Positions 47,041 through 58,400 of a stretch of 64,000 nucleotides of DNA are shown here, piece after piece (the first letter of the stretch is position 1; each line of letters starts with the position of its first letter). The DNA lies in NCBI RefSeq assembly GCF_037038585.1, contig NC_092526.1, positions 40,683,501-40,747,500 of the forward strand. The letters run 5' to 3'. Both the position numbers and the translations under genes were made by a program. Source of the DNA: Patagioenas fasciata. Its lineage: Eukaryota; Chordata; Aves; Columbiformes; Columbidae. The notes below the pieces were generated by a model. It had not been told where the DNA came from. It made no database searches and worked only from the letters and a program-made list of their open reading frames with translations.

Positions 47041-47640
47041 GCTGCTTCCCGACGGCCTGAGAGTTTCACTTCACACATTTTAACTGCCCCGACATCAACA
47101 TCCAAGGGAGATTTGCTATTAACTTCGGTATTTTAAGATTTCACCCCCTAATCTTAGAGTTATTTGTTCAGCAGAAACATGGCTTTTAAAGGGGAAAATA
47201 CCAATCAATACATTATTTCCTGTCCATCGGATCATTTACCAAAGCTGGTAAAGCTTCCTGCCAAGGTAAACTATGTTTTAAAGCAGCTGATGGCTTAACT
47301 GATTACGCTTAGAAAAATCAGACTTGTAAACCAGCTTCAGAGAAAGCTTAAGTCAAGCAATTTTTCTCATGCATTTAAACACAGAAGAGAGATTCCACAG
47401 CATCTCCCTCCAGTTCCTCCACTTCCAGGGTCTCCCCAGACTTCTCCAACCCCATCCTCAGAATCCGCACCCAAAATCAACTTCGGACTTGGGGCAACAC
47501 GGGGTCTCCCCCTCCAGTGCCAGAGCAAACTGTCCCTTGTGCCAGCCCTCGCAGTTGCGCTTGGCTCCCAGCAGTTCTGCCTCTGCACCGTCTGCCTCCG
47601 ACCATCTCAACACCATTTCTCTTCCGTCCATTGTACACGC
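47041..47640. other. Upstream flank of BZW1, no recognised gene
   Basis: This mixed-composition DNA upstream of the CpG island has no exon or clear repeat. A C/T-rich plus-strand segment lies at about 47380-47640. Confidence 0.5.
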
Positions 47641-47642
47641 AA

Positions 47643-47715
47643 TCACAGAACCATTCCAGTCGGAAGAGATCCTCAGGATCAAGTCCAGCCTAACTCTAAC
47701 CTAGCTCTAGCACTA
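47643..47715 (-). mobile_element. Short old CR1 3' fragment
   Basis: AATCACAGAACCATTCCAGT, then AGATCCTCAGGATCAAGTCC, resembles the reversed CR1 tail. It is short and diverged, so the call is tentative. Confidence 0.5.
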
Positions 47716-47969
47716 AAATATTACAGCTCTGTCTCTGGAGCACTTTCTCCGTTTTTGATGTCCTGCTTGACTACAACTTAAATGTCACAGAAACACCCCA
47801 AAAGTCAAATTAGGCAGGCGATGTGCTCCAAACAGACTTTGTTCTAACCAGAACTGTTTAGCAGAGAACAAACTAGAAATGGGGTTTATCCAAAATCATT
47901 CGGCATTCCAACACCACTATAAAACGCAGATTTGGATATCGGTTAGGAGCTGAATTCAGACTCAAGGCA

Positions 47970-48756
47970 CCTGATGGAATTTAACAAGGGAAAGTGTAGA
48001 GTCCTGCATCTGGGCAGGAACAATCCCAAGTTCCAGCATAGGTTGGGGCATGACCTATTAGAGAGCAGTGTAGGGGAAAGGGACCTGGGGGTCCTGGTGG
48101 ACAACAGGATGACCATGAGCCAGCACTGTGCCCTTGTGGCCAGGAAGGCCAATGGCATCCTTGGGTGTATTACAAGGGGGGTGGTCAGTAGATCGAGAGA
48201 GGTCCTCCTTCCCCTCTACTCCGCCCTGGTGAGACCCCATCTGGAATATTGTGTCCAGTTCTGGGCCCCTCAGTTCCAGAAGGACAGGGAACTGCTGGAG
48301 AGGGTCCAGCGTAGGGCAACAAAGATGATTAAGGGAGTGGAGCATCTCCCTTATGAAGAAAGGCTGAGGGAGCTGGGGCTCTTTAGTTTGGAGAAGAGGA
48401 GACTGAGGGGTGACCTTATTAATGTTTATAAATATATAAAGGGTGAGTGCCACGAGGATGGAGTCAGGCTCTTCTCAGTGGCAAACAATGATAGGACAAG
48501 GGGCAATGGGATCAAGCTGGAACACAAGAGGTTCCACTTAAATTTGAGAAAGAACTTCTTCTCAGTGAGGGTAACAGAGCCCTGGAACAGGCTACCCAGG
48601 GAGGTTGTGGAGTCTCCTTCCCTGGAGACATTCAAAGCCCGCCTGGACACCTTCCTGTGCGACCTCACCTAGGCGTTCCTGCTCCAGCAGGGGGATTGGA
48701 CTAGATGATCTTTTGAGGTCCCTTCCAATCCCAAACATACTGTGATACTGTGATAC
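47970..48756 (+). mobile_element. Young CR1 LINE, 5'-truncated, ORF2 end still open
   Basis: About 790 bases hold the last 232 codons of CR1 ORF2 in one open frame (47974-48672). It has the typical motifs [75 protein letters not shown] and [21 protein letters not shown] short 3' UTR and the tail ACTGTGATACTGTGATAC follow. The copy is 5'-truncated, as is usual for CR1. Its open frame and near identity with the copy at 57378 point to recent insertion. It lies between BZW1 and AOX. Confidence 0.95.
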
Positions 48757-48937
48757 CTCAAATGCACCTGCAAATAAAACCTAATACTAGTGCATCCATC
48801 AATCCCGCATCCCCGAATGTGAAGGGATAGTGTCTCCTAGGCTTCAGTGGCTATTAAAATGACAACACCAATCATTAAGGCACAAGGAGGAACATTCACT
48901 AACATCTATTAGAAATCAAAACCCTGAATGTTCATAC

Positions 48938-49000
48938 CTGTCCTATATCTATAGCTGGATTTATGTTAAAACAAGTATCCATGACGTCTGTTCTGATGTT
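48938..49000 (-). pseudogene. Isolated AOX-like exon, relic of a second aldehyde oxidase
   Basis: On the minus strand a 63-nt block flanked by a good acceptor (TTTAACAG) and donor (GTATGA) reads NIRTDVMDTCFNINPAIDIGQ. The equivalent exon of the AOX gene at 54817-54752 is 66 nt and reads [20 protein letters not shown] then GQ. The relic lacks one codon, and the usually invariant MDxGCSINP is changed to MDTCFNINP. Flanking intronic words (CATACCTGTCCTATATC on the plus strand) are also shared, so it derives from a duplicated gene, not a processed copy. I recognised no other exon of this copy nearby. It is downstream of the AOX gene, where other vertebrates carry additional AOX paralogues next to BZW1. 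Confidence 0.75.
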
Positions 49001-52000
49001 CTGTTAAACAAATAAAAGGTGTCATATATTTAAAATACACAACAACAAAGGTATCCTAACCAATATATAGTCTTACTCATGAAAGGTTGTCATCATAAGT
49101 ATGATAAATTTCTTCTGAAAGCTACCGGAGACGGGCTGTGTTGCCAGAGTACAGATAACATGGCTTGGGTGGCTGGCTGAAACCTGGAATGTGATGTGCA
49201 AACCCCACGATGATTGTGAATTCAAGAATGGCTTTGCTGGTTGTTCTCCTATAGACACTTAATTGCTTAACAAAGAAATAAAATTCCTTAATTCCAGCTT
49301 GTAATATATTTTGGGCGACATGTTCATTAGTAGGAATTCTTATTCACTTGACCTGCAAAGTAACAAAAGGTGACAAAATGTCTTAGAAAATGAAATGTGA
49401 GCGTTTGGCATCAAGAACAGAAAAAAAAAAATTAACTACTTTTTTCTTTTGATTAATTACTGCAGGTCTAGAACACAATGAACCCCTGGAGCGCAAACAC
49501 CTCCGCGCTGCGGGTGGGGAGACATCACTGCCTGCAAGGGTTGCGCCGCGATTGGTACAAGATTTGACTTGTCTGGGCCTTACCAGCACCTGCGCTGATG
49601 CAGAGGTGCACAGGAGAACAACAGACAATGCGCCTTCCCCAGGTTAACAGACCTATATGCTCCCCGCTTCAGCATATCCCAGAACTGACCCATGTTTTGG
49701 GGCTCTTACCGCCACATGGGGTTGGGAGCTGTCATTAACAAGCCCGTGCGGTGAAACTAATGTGCTGGAAAGCAGAAAAACTAATGATGGCAGCAGCATG
49801 AACATTTAATTTGATTTATTTACTTTCTTACAATATATAAAAGGCAAAATAATACAAAGAAAGTGAAGAAAAAGAAGTGAAAGCTGCCTAAGCCACACTT
49901 GTAGAGCCACCTGAGATGCTTTGCTATGACCTGCTTGGCCTCCAGTGACTACGTTGTGTCTTCCAGTCCTGTGCTCTCCTACGTCTCTGCTGTCTCTTGA
50001 CATCTAAAATGGTCTAAACACCCATGCCTAAGCAGCTGAATTTCACTGACTCATAGCAGGTACAGAGAGACAAGCAAATTGAAACAATATTTAATACCTT
50101 AATAGCCAATGCAAGACCCGTTTAACCCACTAACCTGATTTCTGTCACAGATACAGTATCAACTCATAAAAGGGATGGAAGGCAAAAAGAGAAAATAGTC
50201 TGTGGAAAACTGAGGAGCAGTGAAATAACAAGAGCCTGCAGGGTGACGCGTCAGACTAATCAGAGCCACTTATTTTCATTCCAAATGACAGTCTGCATGG
50301 CTCTGGGGCAATCTGTCCCAGGAGTAACTGAAGAGCAATCCCCATGCTCAGCAAAGAACAACTGACGCAGAGGTTCACTGAGAACCTCACACTGAACGGA
50401 CAAATTACCTATTTTCCCAGCTCTACTTCCTTATCAGCAAACCTGCTGCAATTTTCCAGGTGCTGTTATACTTGAGTTAACTTCTGTAGACTCACTAAAA
50501 AAGGGAAGGGGTTTCTCTGGATTAGGATGTATCCCAGATCAAAGATTCAAGATTTGTGTATTTGGTGTCTGTGCATTCAGAACAGAAACCTCAGCTTTGC
50601 ACTCCAAGAGGAGGAAAGGCTGAAATTCCCAGTCAGTTCAATATTGTGGATTCTCAGGCTGAAATCTGTAAATTGTGGCCAGAGCTTTCAAAGTATATTA
50701 ACTTTGTATATTCTAGATAAATTCTTGGTCTCAGGTTGCAAATATGTACATACTTCAGATTTAGTAACACCAGGATTTCTGTTACCATTTAATACATTGC
50801 TGCTTTGTACCTCCCTGTTCTCTCCAGCTGTGGTCTAACCACACTGCACCCGGGGCAGAATCTGGTGACTGATCTTTGCAGATCATCTTTTGATCTCATT
50901 TCTTTTTTTCCATCTTCTTTATCACAGGAGTGGCCAAGAGTGAAAGTTCTTAACTGTAATGTCATGGCTCAATATAGTCCTGAGCACAGGACTAAGCTCT
51001 GCTTAAGAATCCTTTCCAGAGCCAGGATCATCCAGTCTCCTGTTCAAAGCACGCTGAACTCCACGTGAGTTTTCCCATGAAGTTCAGAGGCATTTGGCTT
51101 GCTCCATGAGAAAAAGAAAGCTTGTAGTGGAAATCACAGCTAAGTGACTCTTCCAACTTTGGGGATAAAAAAAATAAGGCAGCCATAGCAATTTGCCTGG
51201 CAGAGCAAAAGAAAAGAATAACTTTTGTTTCTTGCATGTTTTTAACCCAAAGATGTCTTTCCCAAAAGAATCTAAAGCAGCTTTACTACAAATCAGAGCA
51301 TTGCTTCTGATCAAAAAGGGACTGAAGCCAACAAGCAAGGCTCTGATTCTTCAACAGACAAAGATTTCTGCAGTCGCACTCCACCGCAAGGCTCAAAGTT
51401 GAAGCCATGAAAATAATGTATCATATGAAGTTGTTGAGTGCAATTAGTGGCAGTAAGTTATCTAACGTACCTTCACACTTCATCGTAACTTTCTTCTGCT
51501 GCAGCATTTGAGTTGAGTTGTTCATTAGACCTTCCTTATTGAATATATATGCTTCAAATGCAGGAGATGTATTTCTAACAATTAAATGCAGTAATACAAG
51601 TGAAGTACTACAATGAATATACTGGGTGGAGAATGAAGGTGAGGACGGAAGGTGTATTTTTTGGTAGCTGATTCTATTCTGAAAATGAGAAAATATATTT
51701 ATCTGTATGTTGATTAGTGTGTATTGGGGCAGTAAATCAGTTTTCCGTTCCATTCCGGTCCTGTGCACTCTGGTTCGCCATGCACATGGATGTGGCTCCA
51801 GGAGTGGAGGAAGCAGATTCATTGTTTGTCATCTAAGAGAACAAGCAGGAAATGAAGAGAGTGACTTGTGGGCACGTGACTGTAGTGAACAGTTGCAGAA
51901 AACACAGAATATAAAGGATCAACATTATAAGTGTATTGTCTCATTTGGTTTTCTTCTGTATCCTTATTTTTCTCCCAGAGTACTGGGCACAGCAAGGAGT

Positions 52001-52406
52001 ACAGAGCACAAGTCGGCGGGGGAAAGTACCTGGAAGGAGACTGAGGATGCTTGGAGGCTGATCCATTTCATGTCAGTGAGAGGAGCTATTTAATCCTCTA
52101 TGGGATTTGACACACAGAAGAAAGGAGAAGGCTTTGGGGAAAGAGGGGATTGTAAACACTACGTAATTTTCAAAGAAAAAAAATACTGTAGAAAATCAGG
52201 GAAATTCCAATACAATGCTTGAATGGCATTTGTTGGAATAACTTGTGTGAGTGAGGCCTCTCACCAGACATTTCAGTTACAAGGAGCCATATGCTGTGTA
52301 CAAAGCATGGAGACATCATTAGGCACCCACCATTCCAGGTGCCAGAAGCAGCGTGCACTTTCATCCAGAGAAATTTAAACAGATCCTTCCCCCACCTCCT
52401 TATCAC
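49001..52406. other. AOX1: BZW1-AOX intergenic DNA and unassigned AOX 3' end
   Basis: No complete gene is recognised. The short last coding exon and 3' UTR of the AOX gene should lie here, but I could not identify them. There are several weak splice-like sites and scattered short open frames, with no family resemblance and no clear mobile element. Confidence 0.5.
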
Positions 52407-55400
52407 CATGTCAGTGAAGCCGTCCGCACAGCCTGCCCGTATTTGCTCAGCGGTCAGAGGGCTGTTCAGCACCAAGCTCTTCTTTAGTCCTCTTTCGGCT
52501 CTCACATGAGCCACTGCATCTCTCAAAGCGAAGAACACAGAGCATCCCAAGAAAAGTCCTGCCTCACCTATCCCCTAAAAATGAAAGAAAAAAAGAAAAC
52601 AAATATGCGTAGATTTTGAGCAAATGAGCCATATCGATACCAACTAAAAAGCTTAAACGTCAGTGACTCAAGAAGCATTTTGTCCTTCAGTAAGGAAGCT
52701 TATTTTAGATTTAGTGGAAGGAAGCTCAGATCATTCCAAGTCTTCTGATGGTAGCAGCTTCCAGGGAGCCACAAAGGTTGTGTTGAAATATTGGCTATTG
52801 ATTTTAGACTCTTTTTGGCTCATTGCTAAACTGAAATTTAGAATAACTGGCAGATAAAATGAAAACAATCTAAACCCAGGTACAGATACAAGTAAGAAAC
52901 AGAGCCTGAACTGATGACAATTCCCTGCAGACGAACACCACTGACATCCTCTTACTGCTCTGACATAAGATTCACATTTGTTCCTGATCTCAAAGATGGG
53001 TAAAATCCACCCTCCTTCCGTAGTTCTCTCAGTGCTGTGGTATCAAACAGCTTAATCTGGACTGGACTGGGATATTGCAGCTGAATCTTATTTATCTCCT
53101 TGCTAAAATCTGAGAATCAAATGTCTTCACCAAACATGGTGCATGAAGACAGAATCACACCTTCCTATGGTGAATTTTAAGGCTAACTACAGGATCACAG
53201 AAAAGTATAAAAGCTGTTTAAAGAGGGACGTCAGTATCGGCTCCCTAGATCAGCTCCAAATCAACTACTTTGTCCAGATGATATTTTTTTAAACACATAC
53301 TTTTCTAATTCTGTATTACTGAGACAGCTTTAAATAATTTTAAAGGACCTATTTTTCTTTAATAACTTTCACTGTAAATGATGCTTTTTCCTCCTGTCAT
53401 GCTGTTTTATTTTACCATATTCTAAAAGCATACTTAGTACTTGCAACAGCCAGAGATTTGCAGAATTACCTTCACCTTGATTTACCATTACTACTTACAT
53501 GCCACTGGCCAGAATATTTGCTGGTGTGAACTGAAGCAATGATTGTATCAACTAAATACTTGAGCCAATCTCTCATATAAATACACACATACTACCTATT
53601 TCTTATTGCATAACACACAAGCTGCACAGTCTCACTGTCACGATTATTTCTCCATCAAGTTCTTTGGTATTTTTAGTCTAAGTCTTCAGTTTATCACCAT
53701 ATTATAAAAGTATGGTTTTAAATTCAGCTTCCAGCTTCTGTGTATGATCTGTTAATGAAACCCTAAAATTACTGCTTGCCAACTAGGAAAGATATGCAGC
53801 GATATCTCGCATGGTATCTCTTCATATTAGCTTCCCTGGTGTCATATATAAAACAATTTTATGGACTTTTTTTCAAATGCTAAAGAAACTGAAGACATAT
53901 ATAAGTTTGATATCAGAGTAATTTCTCTGTTTGCCCTGGGATCTCAGAATTGGGCCCTGTGATGGTCGCTTACCTTGGATGCATAGATGGCATAAGGATT
54001 TTGGGAAGATGGCAGCAGGGAAACACTAAACTGTTCTGGAATATCACAAACACCGGGGATCTGATACTGATCTGGACCCCGAGTACAGAGGACTCCTTCT
54101 GGAGAGTATTTTAATTCCTCCATTGTGTACAGCCCGATGCCTTGAACAAAGGCACCTTCAATCTTTAAACAAGAAAAGAAACAGCATTTACATAAGCGTG
54201 TTTGGTAAAACGGGTACAATTTTGGGAAGACCCGATTTGTGTCACTAGCTGATAGAAGACCATTTTCTTTCCTGTCTGCCTAATGTGATTCTTGAGCATT
54301 CTGAGGTTACGGTGATGGGGAAAGCTGTTACGCTCCTCCCTCACACCAGGCAAACGCTTTCATGATGAAGCGATGAGACCTGTGGACCAGCCTGCAATGA
54401 AGAAAGGTGTTTCCCCGCTATCAGGTGGGGAAGGCAGGTCAAACAACACGAGAATTCGCAGACTGGAGATGACAACCAGGATTTAAGTCCAGCAGACAGT
54501 GGGCACATCTACTGAGAGGAAGTACTACAGGTTGGCACCATGGGTAAAATTCAAGCTTCATTGACAGCTATGAAGCTGTTAATAACTGAAATGGGGCAAG
54601 TGTACAAGTAAAGGGTCTTCTAATGTGATCTATGACTTAAAACGTTATCTAGTAAGAAATTAACATCTTCTGAATTAATGAGGTCATTTTCACTTCAGAT
54701 AAGGCTATCAGTGTAACAGAAATGAGACAGCAGGAAATCCTTGACACATACCTGTCCTATATCCACAGCTGGATTTATGCTGCAGCCAATGTCCATAACA
54801 ATGTCTGTTCTGAGGTTCTGTCAATAAAATTCAAATGCACATTACTGAGATGCAGAGAGTGGAGGCATCAGAACGTATTGCTCCGTGTACACAATTTCCA
54901 AGTAATTTCCAATACCCCATTCCAAGCAAATGAGCCTGTCTCAACTTGAGTAGAAGTTCAGCCAGAGACAGCCCTGCCAGATTTTTCCCATTGCGCAAGG
55001 AAATCCCCACATAACTAAGTACAGACAGAGGGCACACAATCAGCACTCTGGGACATTCAGCTATCTAGATGGTCAAAAGCCTGGAAAGAGAATATTTAGC
55101 CCTGCTGTCATTTGTTTGCTGGCAAACAGGGAGAGAACAAGCAAAGAACATGTCAGATGTTTGCCATGACCCAAAAGGTGAACGCGTGTGCCATGAACAC
55201 AAATGTGCCAAACGCCGGTTAACACTGCACAGCTTCCATTCTGCTCTGCCTACAATTTGCATTCACATTGCTGATATATTTACTATCATGTGAAGACAGG
55301 TGACTTATTCATGCAAAACCTGGAGCATCCAGTCATACAAACAAATCTCACTCACATTATTTACAAAACTTCCACGGCGCTCAATTATTACCTTGTGATC

Positions 55401-58400
55401 TCCTGTTAGACAGTTAATTTCAACCTCTGAACAAGCAGCTCCATAAAGAAAATATGTGAAGGGCTGTCCCTCCCCTTTGTCCCAATCCATGGTTTCATTG
55501 TAACCTCTGATGGAAGAAACAAAGTCCACAGGAAGAGAATTAATGAACATTTGCATCATAACAAAGCAGATGAGCGTGAGAAAGTTTGAAACTACTTCAA
55601 GTAGAATCTTAAATAACAAATCAGAATCCCAACAGTCCCATGAAATCCTACAGAGCACTAGTAGTTTAGGTTTGATGGAGCTGGTATTTACATAAAATTT
55701 AGTAGACAAACAAGCTATTTCAGTTCAAGAGAGTCCATAACCAGCGTAACCCCAGAAATAGACTAATAAATACATGGTGATCAAGTACAGAATATAAATT
55801 TAAGGTGATGGTTGCTGAGGTTATAACACGTAAGTGAATTCAGAAAAAGGGAGGAAAACTGGTCAGGACCTAGGACGGAATTATTTACAAGAGATAAATG
55901 AGTTGAAATTACAGAAACCGCCTATAGAATGAGTGAGAGTGTTAAAACAGGAATATTGAAATAAAGGTGTAATTACTTAGAAGGGAGTGGGACTAACTGA
56001 GGGAACTATAGTAGTCAGGATGGGGTAAATTCAACAGGCTCAAGAGGCCACTGAAATGCAGTATCTCCCAACAACACGAGCTACGTGACCAAGGTGTATT
56101 TTCTGACCATGTATGACTGAAATGTCTTTGTTGAGCACATTTAAAATTATACCACATAAACCCATTACAGTATGGTTCCAAGCATTGAAGAAGGGATACA
56201 CAAAACTTTCCACATCCCATCTACCTCAGCTAGATTTGAGATTCTAGGATGTGGAGAATATGACTGGATAGGAACTAGAGTGAAATTACACTAGTGTAAT
56301 AGTGTTACAGCAACAAGGTTAATCAGGTGTGGGGAAGGATCATTGAGAGGTCAACGCTAGAGATGTTCCTGGACTGCACACAGTGTAGACAGCGCTTCAC
56401 TGAGAAGGAAGGAATGGGAAAGCCTGTTCTTTCTCAGTAGCTGGAACACAAAGCACTGCTGCTGTTGTGCTTGTACATCCTTTTTCATTTAGTAGCAAGC
56501 TTCTTGGTGAAGATCAGAAAACTCTTCAAATAACCACTTCCTGGTGTGTCCTTGAGTTGCTGATAGCTCAAAGGAGAAGCTTTAAGTGTTAATACGCTAT
56601 TCTTGATCATGGCTTGTGTGGGACTTTTTGTGGCTGATTAGTATGTATAAAGTGCAAGTAAAAATCTTAATGATTTGTGTATGTACAAAACTACAACCAA
56701 ATGCCTTTTTCTACTTTCAGATATTGTCATGCACTTAGAAATGACCACCTGCCTTAGAAAGAGACCTTGGCGCTCTTTAGTCTGATAATCTGTCTTCATT
56801 TGTGACTAATACCAGACTTGAGAGGGAGATACACAAAATTTTGTGTATCCCATCTACCTCAGCTAGATTTGAGATTCTAGGATGTGGAGAATATGACTGG
56901 ACAGGAACTAGAGCAACACAGGATTTGAGGCTCAGGGACCTGCAGATGTTTTTGGACACCATTAACCCTCAATAGTAAAGTATGACTTTTGCTCATTCCT
57001 TTGGAGTACATAAGCAAAAAACATACTTGAACAGACTTAACAGCAGGAAGAGACATTTTGTTTTGGCTTTTCTTAGTTTTAAGCAAGTATGGGTTTGTGA
57101 ATGCCTCTTCAACTTACACCAGACTGCCTCAACACATGAAAAATCACAATTGATAAGTAAATACAGGCGGAGGGAGAGAAGATACACAGCACAGCAGGCT
57201 AAGAGCAGCTTTGCTTTGAATCCCACCTGAGCTACAGCACAGGAATTTTTATTTCTGGTTCTTTATAAACACTGTAAAATAATTCAGAGAAAAAGGACCA
57301 CGAGGCTGCACTGGAAGAGAGCAGTGGAACTGTGTTTAAGATCAGTGTCCTGCAATAGTGTGATGTTGTGAACAAAGCAGGCTCTTCTCAGTGGCAAACA
57401 ATGATAGGACAAGGGGCAATGGGATCAAGCTGGAACACAAGAGGTTCCACTTAAATTTGAGAAAGAACTTCTTCTCAGTGAGGGTAACAGAGCACTGGAA
57501 CAGGCTACCCAGGGAGGTTGTGGAGTCTCCTTCCCTGGAGACATTCAAAGCCCGCCTGGACACCTTCCTGTGCGACCTCACCTAGGCGTTCCTGCTCCAG
57601 CAGGGGGATTGGACTAGATGATCTTTTGAGGTCCCTTCCAATCCCAAACATACTGTGATACTGTGATACAGGGGGAATTTTCTGAGGCTCCAGAAGCAAA
57701 GAGGTCAAAACAATGACTCCAAAACAGGGTCAGTGAGCAGCCCCACTTCTCCTGTGGGGTTCCCCCCTCCAGCTTTCAATTAGTGCTGAATGATGGCATC
57801 TGACTCTTTTTTTTAAAGTTATCATGAGCTTTCTCTTAAACTCAACCAGGGGTTTAAAATTCTCCTTCCTCAAAAGAGAAATAACCTTGAGGTTCAGATC
57901 TAGAACAAAATGGTCCTAATTTTCCACAAGGGCACCTCATTGCTGATTACAGGTCTGTGCTGGCTCAATATTCTAATGTTGCCACTTGTTATTCCTGTCA
58001 TGCTACTCAGTGTGATCACATTTGTGGGTGAAAGTGTAAGTAATTTCTAGTACAAAAATAATCATAGCTTAGAGCAATACAGCCTCCAGTAAGTAAACTG
58101 TATCCCACTTTGCACACCTGCTGTTATGGGCAGGACTCACTTTCTTTGTGCTTTCTGGTTTGCCAATGGCCAAATCACGGAGCAAAGATGGGAGGAAGTA
58201 TTTGTTCGATACTTTCTAGAGAGTCCACACAGGGCCAGGAATAAATTAGCACTCCTACTTCGTACTCCAATGCCCCATAAATCAAAGCATTACATAAAAC
58301 ATAAGCTGGGCCATTAGAAGGAACTATTGGACAGAAACTTCTCTTCACAGCATTGGTTATCTTCAGAAATCAGTCCTGGTCTAACCTATGCATTTTTAAG

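Noticed and set aside
46312-47083. Long open frames (up to 237 codons) on both strands near BZW1
   Set aside because: They lie in a CpG island, overlap in several frames on both strands, and show Arg-, Pro- and Gly-rich composition without any family motif.
47974-48672. A 232-codon host gene
   Set aside because: Its sequence is the end of CR1 ORF2, with the CR1 3' tail directly after it.
51746-51831. Spliceable ~30-codon frame after a good minus-strand acceptor, as the missing AOX end
   Set aside because: The frame (starting MTNNESASS) shows no resemblance to the conserved AOX C-terminus; kept only as a weak possibility.
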